A stretch of 64,000 nt of DNA, taken from positions 186,001 through 250,000 of the forward strand of contig VWPU01011874.1 in the NCBI GenBank assembly GCA_013398955.1, read 5' to 3'. How positions within the stretch are numbered: position 1 is the stretch's first letter; each line of letters starts with the position of its first letter. Both the position numbers and the translations under genes were made by a program. This DNA comes from Callaeas wilsoni. Taxonomy: Eukaryota; Chordata; Aves; Passeriformes; Callaeidae. Below, in pieces: positions 26,520 to 37,234 of the stretch. Under the pieces are notes generated by a model, which had not been told where the DNA came from, did not search any database, and was given only the letters and a program-made list of their open reading frames with translations.

Positions 26520-26866
26520 CAGAACAGGCAAATTCCATGTAGGGAGTTCCTCCCTTATTTTTTAGTTACTAGTCACTGTTTATCACCTGTTAATGCAGAG
26601 GTGTTGAATTTGGAGGCCATCCAAATGAACCATCACTATCTGGTGAGTCATTCTTTATCCCCTACAAGAGATGACTTATATGAGGCTATACTTCAGGATG
26701 GTACTGGGAACACAAGTGACTTTGGAACTTTAAGCAATGAAGAAAAAGCAGTGGAGCAGATTGTGTTAGAAAATATTCACAACTAATTTAAAACCAGATT
26801 CAAATATGATTAGGAAGAAGCACTCCACTATGAACAAGTGAAGAAGTCTTTTTGAGGACAACCAGC
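26520..26866 (+). pseudogene. Decayed coding-like segment, 5' block (unidentified)
   Basis: An open plus frame runs from 26520 to a TAA at 26784-26786; the part from about 26601 has a protein-like composition (e.g. TRDDLYEAILQDG, SNEEKAVEQIVLENIHN). There is an acceptor-like CCTGTTAATGCAG just before 26599. The same frame stays protein-like past the TAA (FKTRFKYD, then TAG at 26811, then EEALHYEQVKK) and reaches a TGA at 26853. If one T of the run at 26849-26853 is extra, the frame passes into EDNQ and on to the block beyond the LTR. I do not recognise the protein. The observed stops and shift, and the LTR insertion at 26862-27443, mean it cannot be a working gene in this assembly. The alternative is a chance open frame. 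Confidence 0.45.
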
Positions 26867-27443
26867 TTATATTAATACGCGGGCGCGCTGGCCGGACCAG
26901 AAGGGCTGCAGCTTGTCCAGAGGTGCCCAACACGAGAGGTGGACACTCTGTGGCACTTGTGTGCCTTGCTGGCCAGGTCCCTCACCCGTGCGGTGGGAGG
27001 CACGGAGCCACACGCGCCCGGGGCTTATGGATTGCCCAAGTGTAGCCAGAAATTAATGAGTGAGGCGGCTCCTTCGGTCGATATTCCAGGGGTTTATTGT
27101 AGAAACTCCCTCGAAGGGGACCGGAAGTGAAGGGAGCAAGGTTGTAGCCCAAGTGGGCTTATAAGGAGTACAGAGAAGGGGCCAGGGATGACATAGCAGT
27201 GACCCATAGGAAGAAGGGAAGGGCGGGACAGGTCTGGTTACCTTTCCTTAGGAGATACAAGGGGTGTCTGTCCACTGTCAATCAGACAGACCGAGCCTAC
27301 ATCAGGTCACAGGAATTAAATGCGAGAAGCCATTCTCACAGAGGGGCATTTAACCTTTGGAGCCAGCCCACCAAACCTCTTTATCTGGGCTATGTGGCCT
27401 CCTGGGCATTACTGTGGTTGGTTCAATCACCACAACACCAGCT
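26862..27443 (-). mobile_element. Solo LTR, class II (ERVK-like), with 6-bp target duplication
   Basis: GC-rich 570-bp body (26868-27437) flanked by the direct repeat CCAGCT at 26862-26867 and 27438-27443. On the minus strand the LTR begins TGTTGTGGTG and ends ...TATA, so the expected final CA appears changed to TA. Minus-strand signals lie in the right order: a TATA box at 27158-27165 (TTATAAG) and AATAAA at 27093-27098, about 60 bp apart, giving a short R region as in class II retroviruses. A 6-bp duplication also fits class II. There is no internal region, so it is a solo LTR left by LTR-LTR recombination. It interrupts the coding-like stretch described on either side. The family name is not assigned. 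Confidence 0.8.
27093..27165 (-). promoter_or_regulatory. LTR TATA box and polyadenylation signal
   Basis: On the minus strand CTTATAAGC at 27157-27165 serves as the LTR TATA box, and AATAAA lies downstream at 27093-27098. This would place the transcription start at about 27130. Both motifs are intact. Promoter use is inferred, not shown. Confidence 0.65.
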
Positions 27444-27519
27444 AGCACCATTAAACCTAGGACTAGAGGAACATCGTGAGAGTGAGAACGATATCCAAGA
27501 AACAGTAGGAAAGATCTAA
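27438..27519 (+). pseudogene. Decayed coding-like segment, 3' block
   Basis: Immediately right of the LTR, the plus frame reads QLAPLNLGLEEHRESEN, then DIQETVGKI and TAA (27517-27519). This frame is the direct continuation of the last open frame left of the LTR (from 26848) once the LTR and one copy of CCAGCT are disregarded. Charged, helix-like composition; function unknown. It is the probable C-terminal end of the same unidentified relic. Confidence 0.45.
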
Positions 27520-29805
27520 ATATTATTGGAAAGTAACAAATTTAAATGCATTATGAAGATAATTGACTACCAGTGTTAAAATTATTTTAACTGGACTAAT
27601 AAGAACTGCTCCCTGTATTTCAGTTACACTGTTAAAACATTAATTGTATTAACAATAAATTCTTGGCTGTGCTCACTGTCTGTGTTCCCCCATACTCATA
27701 AGAATTTGAGACTGACAGTAACCGTCTGCAAAGTGTTGACCATATGGCAGATACGGCAAGTGACCTCCTTGTAATACTGTTGGGAATCCTCCCAACAGCA
27801 AAATTTTGAGACAACACAAGGTCCCTACAGGTAGTCCATCCCAACCAGCTTTTGTGTGCTGATACCTGAGACAGAAAAAATGACTAATGAGAAACCTTCT
27901 GCAACTCTCCAGATTGTTTTCTTACACTGTGCTGAAACTCTGACAGGTATATTGTCAGAAGTAGCATGAAAGTATGCAATGTGCTGTTGTGAAGGATGGC
28001 ATTGAGAGGAGCAAAGTAACTTTGTATTGGAAGACTCTTTCAAGCTGGAGTAACAAAATTACCTATATTGTCTGTTGGAGAGATACAGGTGTGTACAGTT
28101 GAGCAGCTTCCCTGTCAAAAAACCCTAAGTTCCTCCCTGGACAGAGCTTGGGAACACATATCCCTGCAGGCATGATAAGGAGACTAGAGCACTGGAAAAA
28201 AGCAGTGAAATAACTTCATAATACAGATGCAGTTTGTGGTCCTTTCATAAAATGCTGACAGTTACTCAAAGACAAGTTAATAGTATATCAAAATTCATAG
28301 CAAGAGAAACTTTTAAAATTTTCTGAAATTCTGAATTACTAATTTTCTCGATCAAAATGATTTATTCTAAAAAGTCACTATGACAAGTTTTTTGATAAGG
28401 ATAGAAGATTGATGAGATTAAAAAATAACAAACAAACAAACAAACAAAACCAGCCAAACAACGCCTTTCCTGATCAACTGAGTTCCATGCTTCCTTTGCT
28501 GTTAATGAATAAGAAGGCTTGAAACACTGAAATGTAACTTTATTATCCAGTTAGGAAAGTGTTAGGAAAATTATCGCTGGATTTCACTTAGCCCTTCTAC
28601 TGCCTTCTCTAGATTCATTTAAGAAACACCTATATTTCACCTCTCAATAGCACATCATCTGCAGGCCTGACAACTAATAACTTGCAGGTTGCTTCAACAT
28701 CTGTGAGTCCTTGCCTCACAGATGTTCTTTTAGCTACATGAAAGAAATCCCTTGTCACCTCTCTCCATGCAATTCCAATTCTCAACTAATTATGAGTTTG
28801 TGTATAGTGATGATCACTCCCATGTGTCACTGAAGGAATTATGAATAAAAATTTTACGCAAATGAAACTCTGCTTGTGTCTCTCCACCAGGAGATGGAAG
28901 CAAAGAGTCTTTTTTTCCATTTGGATGCATGTACTTTGTGGGTTCTCAATGAACCTTTTCTGTAGCAGTATGGACATATGACTGTTGTTTGTGTTCATAT
29001 AAGATTTGCAAAAAGACCTTCTTAGCCTAAAATGCTAACTTTAAAAATATCTATTTTTTTTTCAAATATTTCAGTATTATAACAGAAGAAGGGACTTATT
29101 CCTGTGAGTTTAAACATCCTGACAAGAGGGTATTTTTTCTTAGTTATTTTCTCAAATTCTTAAGTGTATAAATTATTAATATTTCAGATTACATTTATTT
29201 TTATCTTCTTGAAAAAATAGTTATTGGACTGTTATTGGACAAGTATTGGTAATACTTGTATTACCTGAAGAATTTCTGAGTTGCAAAAAGAGAAGAGATT
29301 CCTTTTTCCCATGCCTTGTTCTCAGTGAGTTGTTGATACACTTATTTAATGCTTAACTGAGAATATTTCAATTAATTCACTTCATTTTAACATGAGAAAA
29401 TAATGAGATAAAAGTCATCCAGAAAGATTAATCAAATAATAAGGGGAATATGTTGGAATTTCATTAGCTTCATCACCACTACTGAAAACATACAATATCA
29501 CTTTAACACATTTTAATAAAAATATATTACTCCTTAATTCTTGAAACTTCTGTCTCCATTTCTTGAGGTATGAACTTTTCAGCTTGGGAATCTAGTGCCA
29601 CATCCTCTAAAGATCTTCACAGAAAACATACAGAGCCAGGGAAGTAAAGCAAAAAGCTTATGCTCAAATATAGTGTATAGTTGCCAGTAAAGACAACTTG
29701 TATATTCAGTCAGAAAGATCACAGAGAGATACAAACCAGACCAGACAATAATGAGAATTAAACATTGTCAGAAATACGAGCTGGTAAGAGTGGCTGGAAC
29801 ACAGA
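27520..29805. other. Unique DNA, no gene seen
   Basis: AT-rich, with several mixed-composition stretches (27640-28170, 28660-29000) that match nothing I know. A short AAAC repeat lies at 28426-28450 and an 8-bp hairpin (CAAGTATT/AATACTTG) at 29240-29258. Confidence 0.5.
28426..28450. repeat. (AAAC)n short tandem repeat
   Basis: Five to six AAAC/ACAA units following an A-rich run. Confidence 0.85.
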
Positions 29806-30421
29806 AATGTTGTGCTAGTTTGAAAGCAAAACCAGTGAGAAAACTCCAAGTCAGAAGTACAATTTAATAGGAAAAACTAAAATAAATGCAATAGTACAAA
29901 AAAGAAACCACTGACAGAGTCAGGATACAACCTGACACCCTGTCAGTCAGGGTGTTGGTAGCAGTCCAATAAAATGGTGGCTGCAGTCCTCCAGAGTTCT
30001 GCTGAAGATGGTCCTGTTGAAGCAGTGATCCTGTAGAAAAGGTCTGGTCTTCACCTGAAGGTCCAGCGGTAGCTCTTGTCCTCTGGGAATCCAGTAGGTA
30101 AGGGCTGGCTCTGGTGTTCGAAACTTAGCTTATATCCAGGATGAGATGCTTGGTTCCTCCCTCTGGGCAGAGCATCTCACAATGGGAGGATGTAATTTTA
30201 TCGGTCAATGTGGTGAGACTAGATGGCCCATTAACAGGAGATATCCCGCCTAGAGGGAGGATGGGGCATGGGAGAGATAAGGAACGCTGCCCCACCCAGT
30301 TTTGACAGCTGGCCTATTAACAGAAGATAGTCCAGAGAGAGGAGGCAGGGGACACAGCCCCACCTAGTTTTAACAGCTCTTGAAGACGGTAATAGAATAC
30401 ACTGCAACCCAGGACAAATGT
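29806..30421 (-). mobile_element. Solo LTR with perfect 5-bp target duplication
   Basis: The LTR body spans 29811-30416 (606 bp), with TGTGCTAG at one end and CCCAGGACA at the other, flanked by AATGT at 29806-29810 and 30417-30421. On the minus strand it starts TGTCCTGGGTTGC, has a TATA box at about 30129-30136 (GATATAAGC) and an ATTAAA polyadenylation signal at 29863-29868. The order shows that it is transcribed on the minus strand. A 5-bp duplication fits an ERVL-type (class III) element. No internal region remains. I recognise the general type from bird genomes but do not give a family name. Confidence 0.92.
29863..30136 (-). promoter_or_regulatory. LTR promoter (TATA) to polyA signal, with R-region stem-loop
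   Basis: Minus-strand TATA at 30129-30136 and ATTAAA at 29863-29868 bracket a transcribed stretch of about 240 nt. Within it, ACACCCTG (29935-29942) and CAGGGTGT (29948-29955) form a perfect 8-bp stem with the loop TCAGT. Function inferred only. Confidence 0.6.
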
Positions 30422-31855
30422 TTACTTCCATAATACTATCTGATTAAGGACATTGTCAAATGGAATACTAAGGCAAAGAAGGAGGCTATGGACAAAATAT
30501 ACAGAGATAAAAACCTAACAGCCAGCATGGAGGCAAAGACAAGGAACTGACCTGGTCAGTAGCATTAATGAATTGGCCATCAGCAAGGAGCAGGCAAAGG
30601 AGGACTTTGCAAACCTGAAGGACTGCTTGAGGGGGCCAGTGGGACTGTATGATGAAAGACGCAAATCAAGGAGCGAAGGAGGAAACACACAGAAAAGGCT
30701 ACAAGAGTCCTGTTGTGTGTAAGATGGAACTGGTTGGTACAGTCGTCTGACTGAGTCCTGTGTCTGATCACCACAGTCTACCCTACCTTCTTGCAGCTTC
30801 TTCTTAAACCTCTGCACAATGTCATTCTCTGTCCTGTGTGTGTGTGTGTTACAAGGATGATGTGCCAGCTCCTTGTGAGAGCTCTGTGTGTGAGCGAAAA
30901 CTGGTGCCAGTTGCTGGAGTCAGATGGAGGCTGTGGGTGCCCCTGGCCTGTAGTCAGCTACAAGAGACAGTAGAGTCTTGAAGCCAGCTACTGCAGGAAG
31001 TGGAGATTATTAACCTCCAGCAATGGGGTAGGAATGGTACATATCCCAAAAAACTGATAAGGTGGTCACTGGTGTGACTGAGGATCTCAGTGCTGGCAGC
31101 TGTAGTGGGACCTCAGGACACAGCCCATGCGCCGTGTGTTGGCTGCTGGAACACCAAGCATCTTTGTTTTATCCAGTCCTGGAGTGCTTGAGCTGTCCAT
31201 AGGCATTTTCTAGCAAACCTCAAGCTATACCAGCAAGCAAGCAGGAGAGCCTCAGGTTGGGCCACAGGTACCAGGTGGGCAGAGGATCCAGGTGATCCAT
31301 GATTGTGGGGAGCCCGTGGGATGAGTGCACAGGTGCTGTGTGTGTGCAGCCAGCAGCAAGGTGGACCAGTAGGTGAATAGAACCATGAGTAAGAGGGCTG
31401 GAATCAAGGCAGGGGCTGGGATCAAGATGGGGGCTGTGTAAGTACTCAGTGGAGCCAGGAATGCACATGTGCCTGTGCATCCAGAGAGTTTAATGTGTAT
31501 GCCTGTATCAGTGTAATCCAGCCTCTGCCAGTGCAAGAGCAGGGGTTTTGGGTGTCTATGCTTTTATTTTTGTGAGTCCTGTATTAAGGTACTGTTGAAG
31601 GCAGCAGCGTGTCTGTGACAGTCTGTGTGGCTGGCCGTGCCACTGGCCTGCACTTGTGTGTCTGTGTGTGTCTTTGGGATGTGTACTGAAGTTCACTTCT
31701 GGTTCTGCCTGCCAACAGGAAAGTGGGAACTGTGTCCTTCAGCCTGGGCAAAGACAGTGGGTCCCTGAGGAAATGGGCTTCAGGGACTGTCAGGAGAGAG
31801 TCCTGAAATGGTTCTGTTGGAGCCACCTTGAGCCTAACATCCTTTAACATAAAGT
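30422..31855. other. 1.4-kb GC-rich segment of unknown origin
   Basis: Markedly GC-richer than its surroundings and rich in CTGTGTGTG words (e.g. 30833-30849, 31653-31676). A 60-codon plus frame at roughly 30520-30720 reads in part INELAISKEQAKEDFANLKD and ends at TAA after LQESCCV; it is charged and helix-like. Minus-strand frames also occur but look like shadows. Candidates are the 5' region of a CR1-type LINE, the interior of an endogenous retrovirus, or a non-coding RNA locus. It is outside the solo LTR to its left, since that LTR has matching target duplications. I could not match it to a family. Confidence 0.4.
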
Positions 31856-34800
31856 GTTAGAGCTATTATAGATTGTGATAATATTCTTCTCTGTTTATAT
31901 GAACACATTCATCTGAATGAGAAAAAACACCTGAGAGGTGTTAGCAAACTCTTCCATCTCATCTCTTGTTGCTTCTAGAAGAATTTAAGTCACCATAATG
32001 CTTTGGTACTCTGTATGAGACCTGAATATATCATTAACTTCACCAATTTATTTGCATGGATTTTTCAATGACCATAAACTTCAAAAGACATTTAGGAAAA
32101 GATAAAATGGTCTCAGTTCTACTAGCCATGCATAAAGTGGCACTATGAATCAAGATTAGCTGGAGGACTGTTCTCAGGAATGCTCTTATGTATCTGAAAT
32201 TTGTTTGGGAGATAAGGGTAAATTATTTTAGATATATTCATTTGTTTAATAAATATGTATCTACCTTTTTAATTTTGTATAAAAAATTGTGACACAGATA
32301 ACCACCTTAAATTTCACAAATTTTGAAGTATATCTGCTAATTTGTGGCTTCTTTATTTATCACTTACTGCTGCTGCTGTCGAAGTCATTGCTAACATCAC
32401 CTGGTATGAATTTAATTTTCTTAAAATCTGCAAATATGCTGTTCATAAGATGTTCACAAATACCTTGTTGAATCATCATATTGAGCAAAACAAAAAAAGT
32501 ACTTGTGAGAAACTAAATAATTACCTTTTCCAAGTCATACATGAAAATAATTCCACTGTAAAATTCCTTTGAAATACTTGCACTGATACTCAATAAACTC
32601 GATTTTCCAGAATCTTTCCTACAAATTTCAACCAGAGCACAAAAATATTTTGCAATAAAGAAACTAGAAGCATTATGAATCCTCACAGTACAAAGTGACT
32701 CTTCCTGCCATTTCCTAGAAAAGCAGGCAGAATTTTTACTATGACAACTTCCCAATGAGTCATACAGCATTTGGGTAGCTGATAGAGTCACATAAATTTC
32801 AATCATTCATTTAAACACTGTTTGTTATACCCAGCAGAGAAAAACTGGTTTCATATGGACTTGTCTTACATAATGATTTTAAGATTTACTGTCATATTTT
32901 TCACCCACGCTTTGTTACATTATCATCACAATGGATAACCATAGATACAGGGCTTTTTTAGAAAGAAGTTTATAGCAGCTGTTATTTGAATACAAAAGTT
33001 GAAATTAATACAGACCACATATGGGAGATTATTTACACATTTTTGTAAGGCACGTTTCTTTCATTTCTGAAGTTTCACCAAGTTAATTCTGAGAGGACTG
33101 AATATTACTCTTCTTATTTATCTGATAGATACATAATTCTTCAATGCTGTCATTCTTAGGTTTTGCTGTCATTCCACTGTAAGAGTAAAATGCAGGATGG
33201 TCCCTACAATATCGATTTTCCAGTGGAGGATCAGTACCAAACAACAAAGGGTGAAATGGAGCAGTGCTGATGGCCACAAAAATGTCCCATTAAATTGTGA
33301 GGAGAGTGAAGGTAAAACAACCTCTAACAACCTTTCTGAAACAGCAAACCTAATCCTAGATGGTAGTTGGATCAAAGTGACTTTTACACTCTGTCCTCTG
33401 ATTCTTCCTTGAAAACACCTTTTCCTGATGGTACGGAAGTGAAGCTATAACAAAAAACAGGAGAGAGAAGGCTTAAGAAAAATCTTTGGCAATAGGAAGC
33501 TGTAGCTATGTAATCTCCTTGATATTTTAAGAGGGTCTTCGCTGAATACCTGTGGAGTAGAATAAGAAAAGATTTAATTTATAGCTCAACATAGTGATAT
33601 CAATATTGCTTTTGATCAATACCATATACTGTCAAATTGTATTGTGATAGTAAGCCTTTCCTCGATGATCATAGATAAACTGGATGCTGTAGCAAAGAGT
33701 TTTAATTAGTCTTGTTTTCCTAATAGGTACTCGGTTCAAAACTTGATAAATACAAAAAAAGAGGAATACTGTTATGTTAGTACATGCTTAGCATAGGAGC
33801 TCTTTCTTCCCAATGATAAAATGAGCAAACTTTTATTTTCTGACCATAAATTCACTTTTTATATGGCATACACAAATTGAAAGCTACTTTATTGATTACT
33901 ACCTATCTACTTAGATGAACTTTTTTATCTTGACTTTTTACCTGGATTATTTCTTTGACTGAGCTAGGAATTGCTCACATTACATCTACAACTTTTCCTA
34001 GATGTGTTCAAATTTAGTTAGGTTTTTTTTTTGAAATGTGAAGTTAATGTAAAAAGTAATGCTTTTTATATTAGTCAAATCTAACGTAATTTACATCTAA
34101 TGTTCTATAATTTGTTGTGATCCATTGAGTCTGAAAGAAGATAGAATTCTAGTACCAGAAATGTCACTTTTTGTCATTCTTGTAGCACTGTAGAATTTAT
34201 ATCTGATAGACCACTGTATGTTTTTTCCCTGTGTTCTAAAGCATAAATGATCAACCAAAAGGCAGGTGCAGTAGAAAAACTGTATCTCTAGGACTTACTA
34301 TACTGGAAACCCATTTTACTCCAAATTTAGTGGCTCTTTGAACAGTGCTAGTAAAGCAGGAGCATTTGGGAATGGACCCTGGCAGGAAAGAGCAAAAATC
34401 TTGTTCTCTGATGATTGTACATCTTCTGTCTGGTGAGCAAAGTATTGCCCTTCCACTGTATGCCTTAATGAGCTCAGGAGTGATGTAGCACTCCCTTTCT
34501 GTGAAAGGGATAATAATTTCACCTCTTACAGCAATTCTATTCTATGCTTATGGAATTTAAAATGCTGTTAGTATTTCGACTGGTTTTTATAATGTAGCAT
34601 GTGGGGATTTTTCTGTTTAGGTGAAGATTCCCTACAGGAATTATGCATAGATTGATTCTAGTCCTCATAGTTAAGGAGTTCTTTACGGTTGGTGATGAAT
34701 TTCATGAAAAATACATTAAAATATAAATATTAACATTATGGACTTGTAGTCTGAAAAGATATTTTTGCCAGTGAGTATGAACTTGGGGTTAGACTGATAT

Positions 34801-35490
34801 CTTAGAAGTATTTCATCTTATAGTTCAACAAAGTCCACCTCATATTGACTATGCCTTTCTTCATCCCAGCTCTAAAAGTCATTTTACCATCTTCTTTCTT
34901 TATTGTCCTCCTAGCAGAAGATTAATCATAAAGTGACAATTTTCATTTATTTTGAAAATAGCTGTAATTTTACTTTACTGATTTGACAGGTGCAGGAAAC
35001 ATAATGTCTGCATTTTCTGATAAAACCTTTGCATATTTTGGATTTCCTTGTAGTCTGGTGTTTTCGCTGTTTATGTAGATAATGCTTGCAAAGGCTGGAA
35101 GATCAAAAGGGTGTTCTTCATTTGTAAATACAGTCATGAATTTTAATGAGCTGTTAGCCTAACTACGTAAAGTAATGCATGAGACAATGTTGATACTTGT
35201 TCTGTGTAAACCCCAGACACAATATATTCATTCATGTATGAGTTTATGCCAAAAAAATATGAAGGTTTTGATTATCTCATACTTGTTTGCTCAGCTGTAA
35301 GCCTTTTTAAGGTTTCACTTTAGGAAGGACTTTTTCCCCAAATACAGAATTTTAATTTTTTTTTTTTTTAAATACTTCTAACTAAAATTGTTCTTGCAAC
35401 TGTAGCAATCACAATAATGGGAACTACTAAAAGTCCCAAGCAAAATTTCTCTATAAATCACAGCTTGCCTTGATAATTTTTGGAAGATGT
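31856..35490. other. Unique AT-rich DNA
   Basis: No recognised repeat family. It contains one coding-like fragment (33083-33289, listed separately) and a mixed-composition stretch at 34300-34530 that I cannot classify. Confidence 0.5.
33083..33289 (-). pseudogene. Coding-like fragment, unidentified
   Basis: On the minus strand a frame opens after a TAA near 33290 and reads WDIFVAISTAPFHPLLFGTD, then passes through PLENRYCRDHPAFYSYSG and a Lys/Asn/Ser-rich tail to a stop at 33083-33085. The composition (Cys, Tyr, Pro, His spread, polar C-terminus) is more protein-like than most chance frames in this AT-rich window. There is no start codon in context, no clear splice acceptor and no family match. 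It may be an old pseudogene or exon relic, or chance. Confidence 0.25.
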
Positions 35491-36120
35491 AATTTCATAC
35501 TAGGTCTGACTGGGATAGAGTCAAATTACTTTGTGGCAGCCCATAGGGTTCTGTGCTTTGAATTCCTGTCTAAAACACTGTGGAAAACACACCAGTGATT
35601 TTTGACTATTACTGAGCAGTACCCGCACAGTGTTAAGTTTTTCTCTCTCCCTTCCTTCATCTTTATTTCCTCTGCCCAAAGCCCTAGTGAGTAGGCTGAG
35701 GATAGGCAGGAGGCTGGGAGCATCATAGCCAGGACAGCTGTTCCAAATTGACCAATAGGATATTCCATACTATCTGATGCTGTGCTTAGGAATAAATACT
35801 CAGGAAACGAGAGAGGAAAGGGACATGTTACTGATTATGGCATTTGTCTTCCCAAGCAGCTGTAATATGTGGTCCTGCTTTCCAGGATTCAGATGGGCAT
35901 CTGCCTACTGATGGGATGTAGTTAATGAATTCCTTTTTTGAAGTAATTCCATTTTTTTCCCCTTTAGCTTTCAAACACAGCCTTTGCTTTTTCCATTAAA
36001 CTGTCATGATGTTTATCCATTAGTCTTCTCATCTTCTTTTTATTTTCTCTCTGTTCTGTGGAGAAGGGAGAGAGAAAAAGGCTGGATAAGTGTTGCCTGA
36101 GGTCATCACACTACAAATTT
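35491..36120 (+). mobile_element. Old full-length solo LTR, ERVL-like, with 5-bp target duplication
   Basis: The body spans 35496-36115 (620 bp), flanked by AATTT at 35491-35495 and 36116-36120. It follows the common bird ERVL-like LTR throughout: CTGACTGGGATAGAG (35507-35521), CAGGACAGCTGTTCCAAATTGACC (about 35731), GGATATTCCATACTATCTGATG (35758-35779), CATTTGTCTTCCCAAGC (35841-35857), TAGTTAATGAATTCCTT (about 35919), and ATTAAACTGTC with the polyadenylation signal ATTAAA (35995-36000). Many substitutions mark it as old; the TG and TATA are eroded. There is no internal region. Confidence 0.9.
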
Positions 36121-37172
36121 GAAAAATAATATTTTCTACTCTACAGCTTTTTAAGAAGATTTTTATTCTCTCTGTCACATTGCAGTGTATGCTGTTAAAG
36201 TTATTGCATTTCACCTGTGAACTGAGAGATTTCCATATAGACAACTTAATCTTACCTTTGCTTCCCATCAAATTTAAAGTGCATTTCACTTGATCCAGGA
36301 CTGAGAAAAAATATGAACAGATGTGAACTAGTGTGTTTGAAATTTGACTCTGTTTTGCAATGCAATTAATAGAATGTGTTGATACTGTTCCCCTAAAAAA
36401 AGAAAAAAAAAGTCATACAGAAGGGGCTTTTTGCTTTTCTCTTTTTTTTTTTCTTTTGTATCTCTAAACACAGGTGTTCTCTAGCCAAGATAGAGTTTTA
36501 GATAAATTGAACAAGAAAAAGCTGTCCTTCTAGGGAGAATTTTAATGCAGTGGGAAAGTCTGTTCATCTGATGTAGCATTAGCCTAATGTGAGTGAAGTA
36601 CTTCTAGAATGAGTGACTTCTGTAATGGGATTTTTCTAACATCTTTATAAGTAGAATTCTTCACTCACAGTGCACAACCGAGATTCTGACATCACAACAT
36701 CATAATATAACTAGTGATATATCAGTGGTTTTTTTCAGAACTCTTGTTGGTTACGAAGACTCAGGCTCTTTCAGATTCAGCTAAAGTAGATTCCAGGTTG
36801 GTCAGAAATATGAAGAACACCACTTTTTGGCCTGAAATCCCAAATATCACTGCTGAGGTAAGAAAGAAAACCCATGTGCTGTAAGTGCTCTAGGCTCACA
36901 GTATATGTGATCTAATCCAGCAGGAGTGGAGAATAAAGTTGAAGCGTAGATCTGAATAAATGACTAAAAGCAATGTCTTGTGACTTTTGTTTATGCATTG
37001 ACTGTTAAGCGTGACCACCATTAGACTGAACTGATGGGTTTCATTTACTAGCATCTTGTTTCAATATCTATATCCTGAATACAGCTTCTGCCTGCTGAAT
37101 ATTTGTAGAAAAATACATTGTTCAAGAAGATCAATCTAATGGTCATAAAAAGTTTTTTGGGAACAGAGGACT

Positions 37173-37234
37173 ATTAAGGAATATTAAAGAATAAATATTA
37201 AAGATAAATATTCAGATCCTTAATATTTCTTAAT
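37173..37234. repeat. AT-rich imperfect inverted repeat
   Basis: ATTAAGGAATATTAA (from 37173) can pair with TTAATATTTCTTAAT (37220-37234) with one mismatch, enclosing about 30 nt of AATATTAAAGAT-like repeats. Low complexity makes chance likely. Confidence 0.5.

Noticed and set aside
26601..26786. Intact small gene starting at GTG 26601
   Set aside because: GTG is not a usual start in vertebrates, the frame is open further upstream, and protein-like sequence continues past the stop. It fits a decayed segment better than a small gene.
37173..37234. microRNA-like precursor
   Set aside because: The inverted repeat is almost pure A/T and low complexity; no sign of a typical precursor stem beyond chance.
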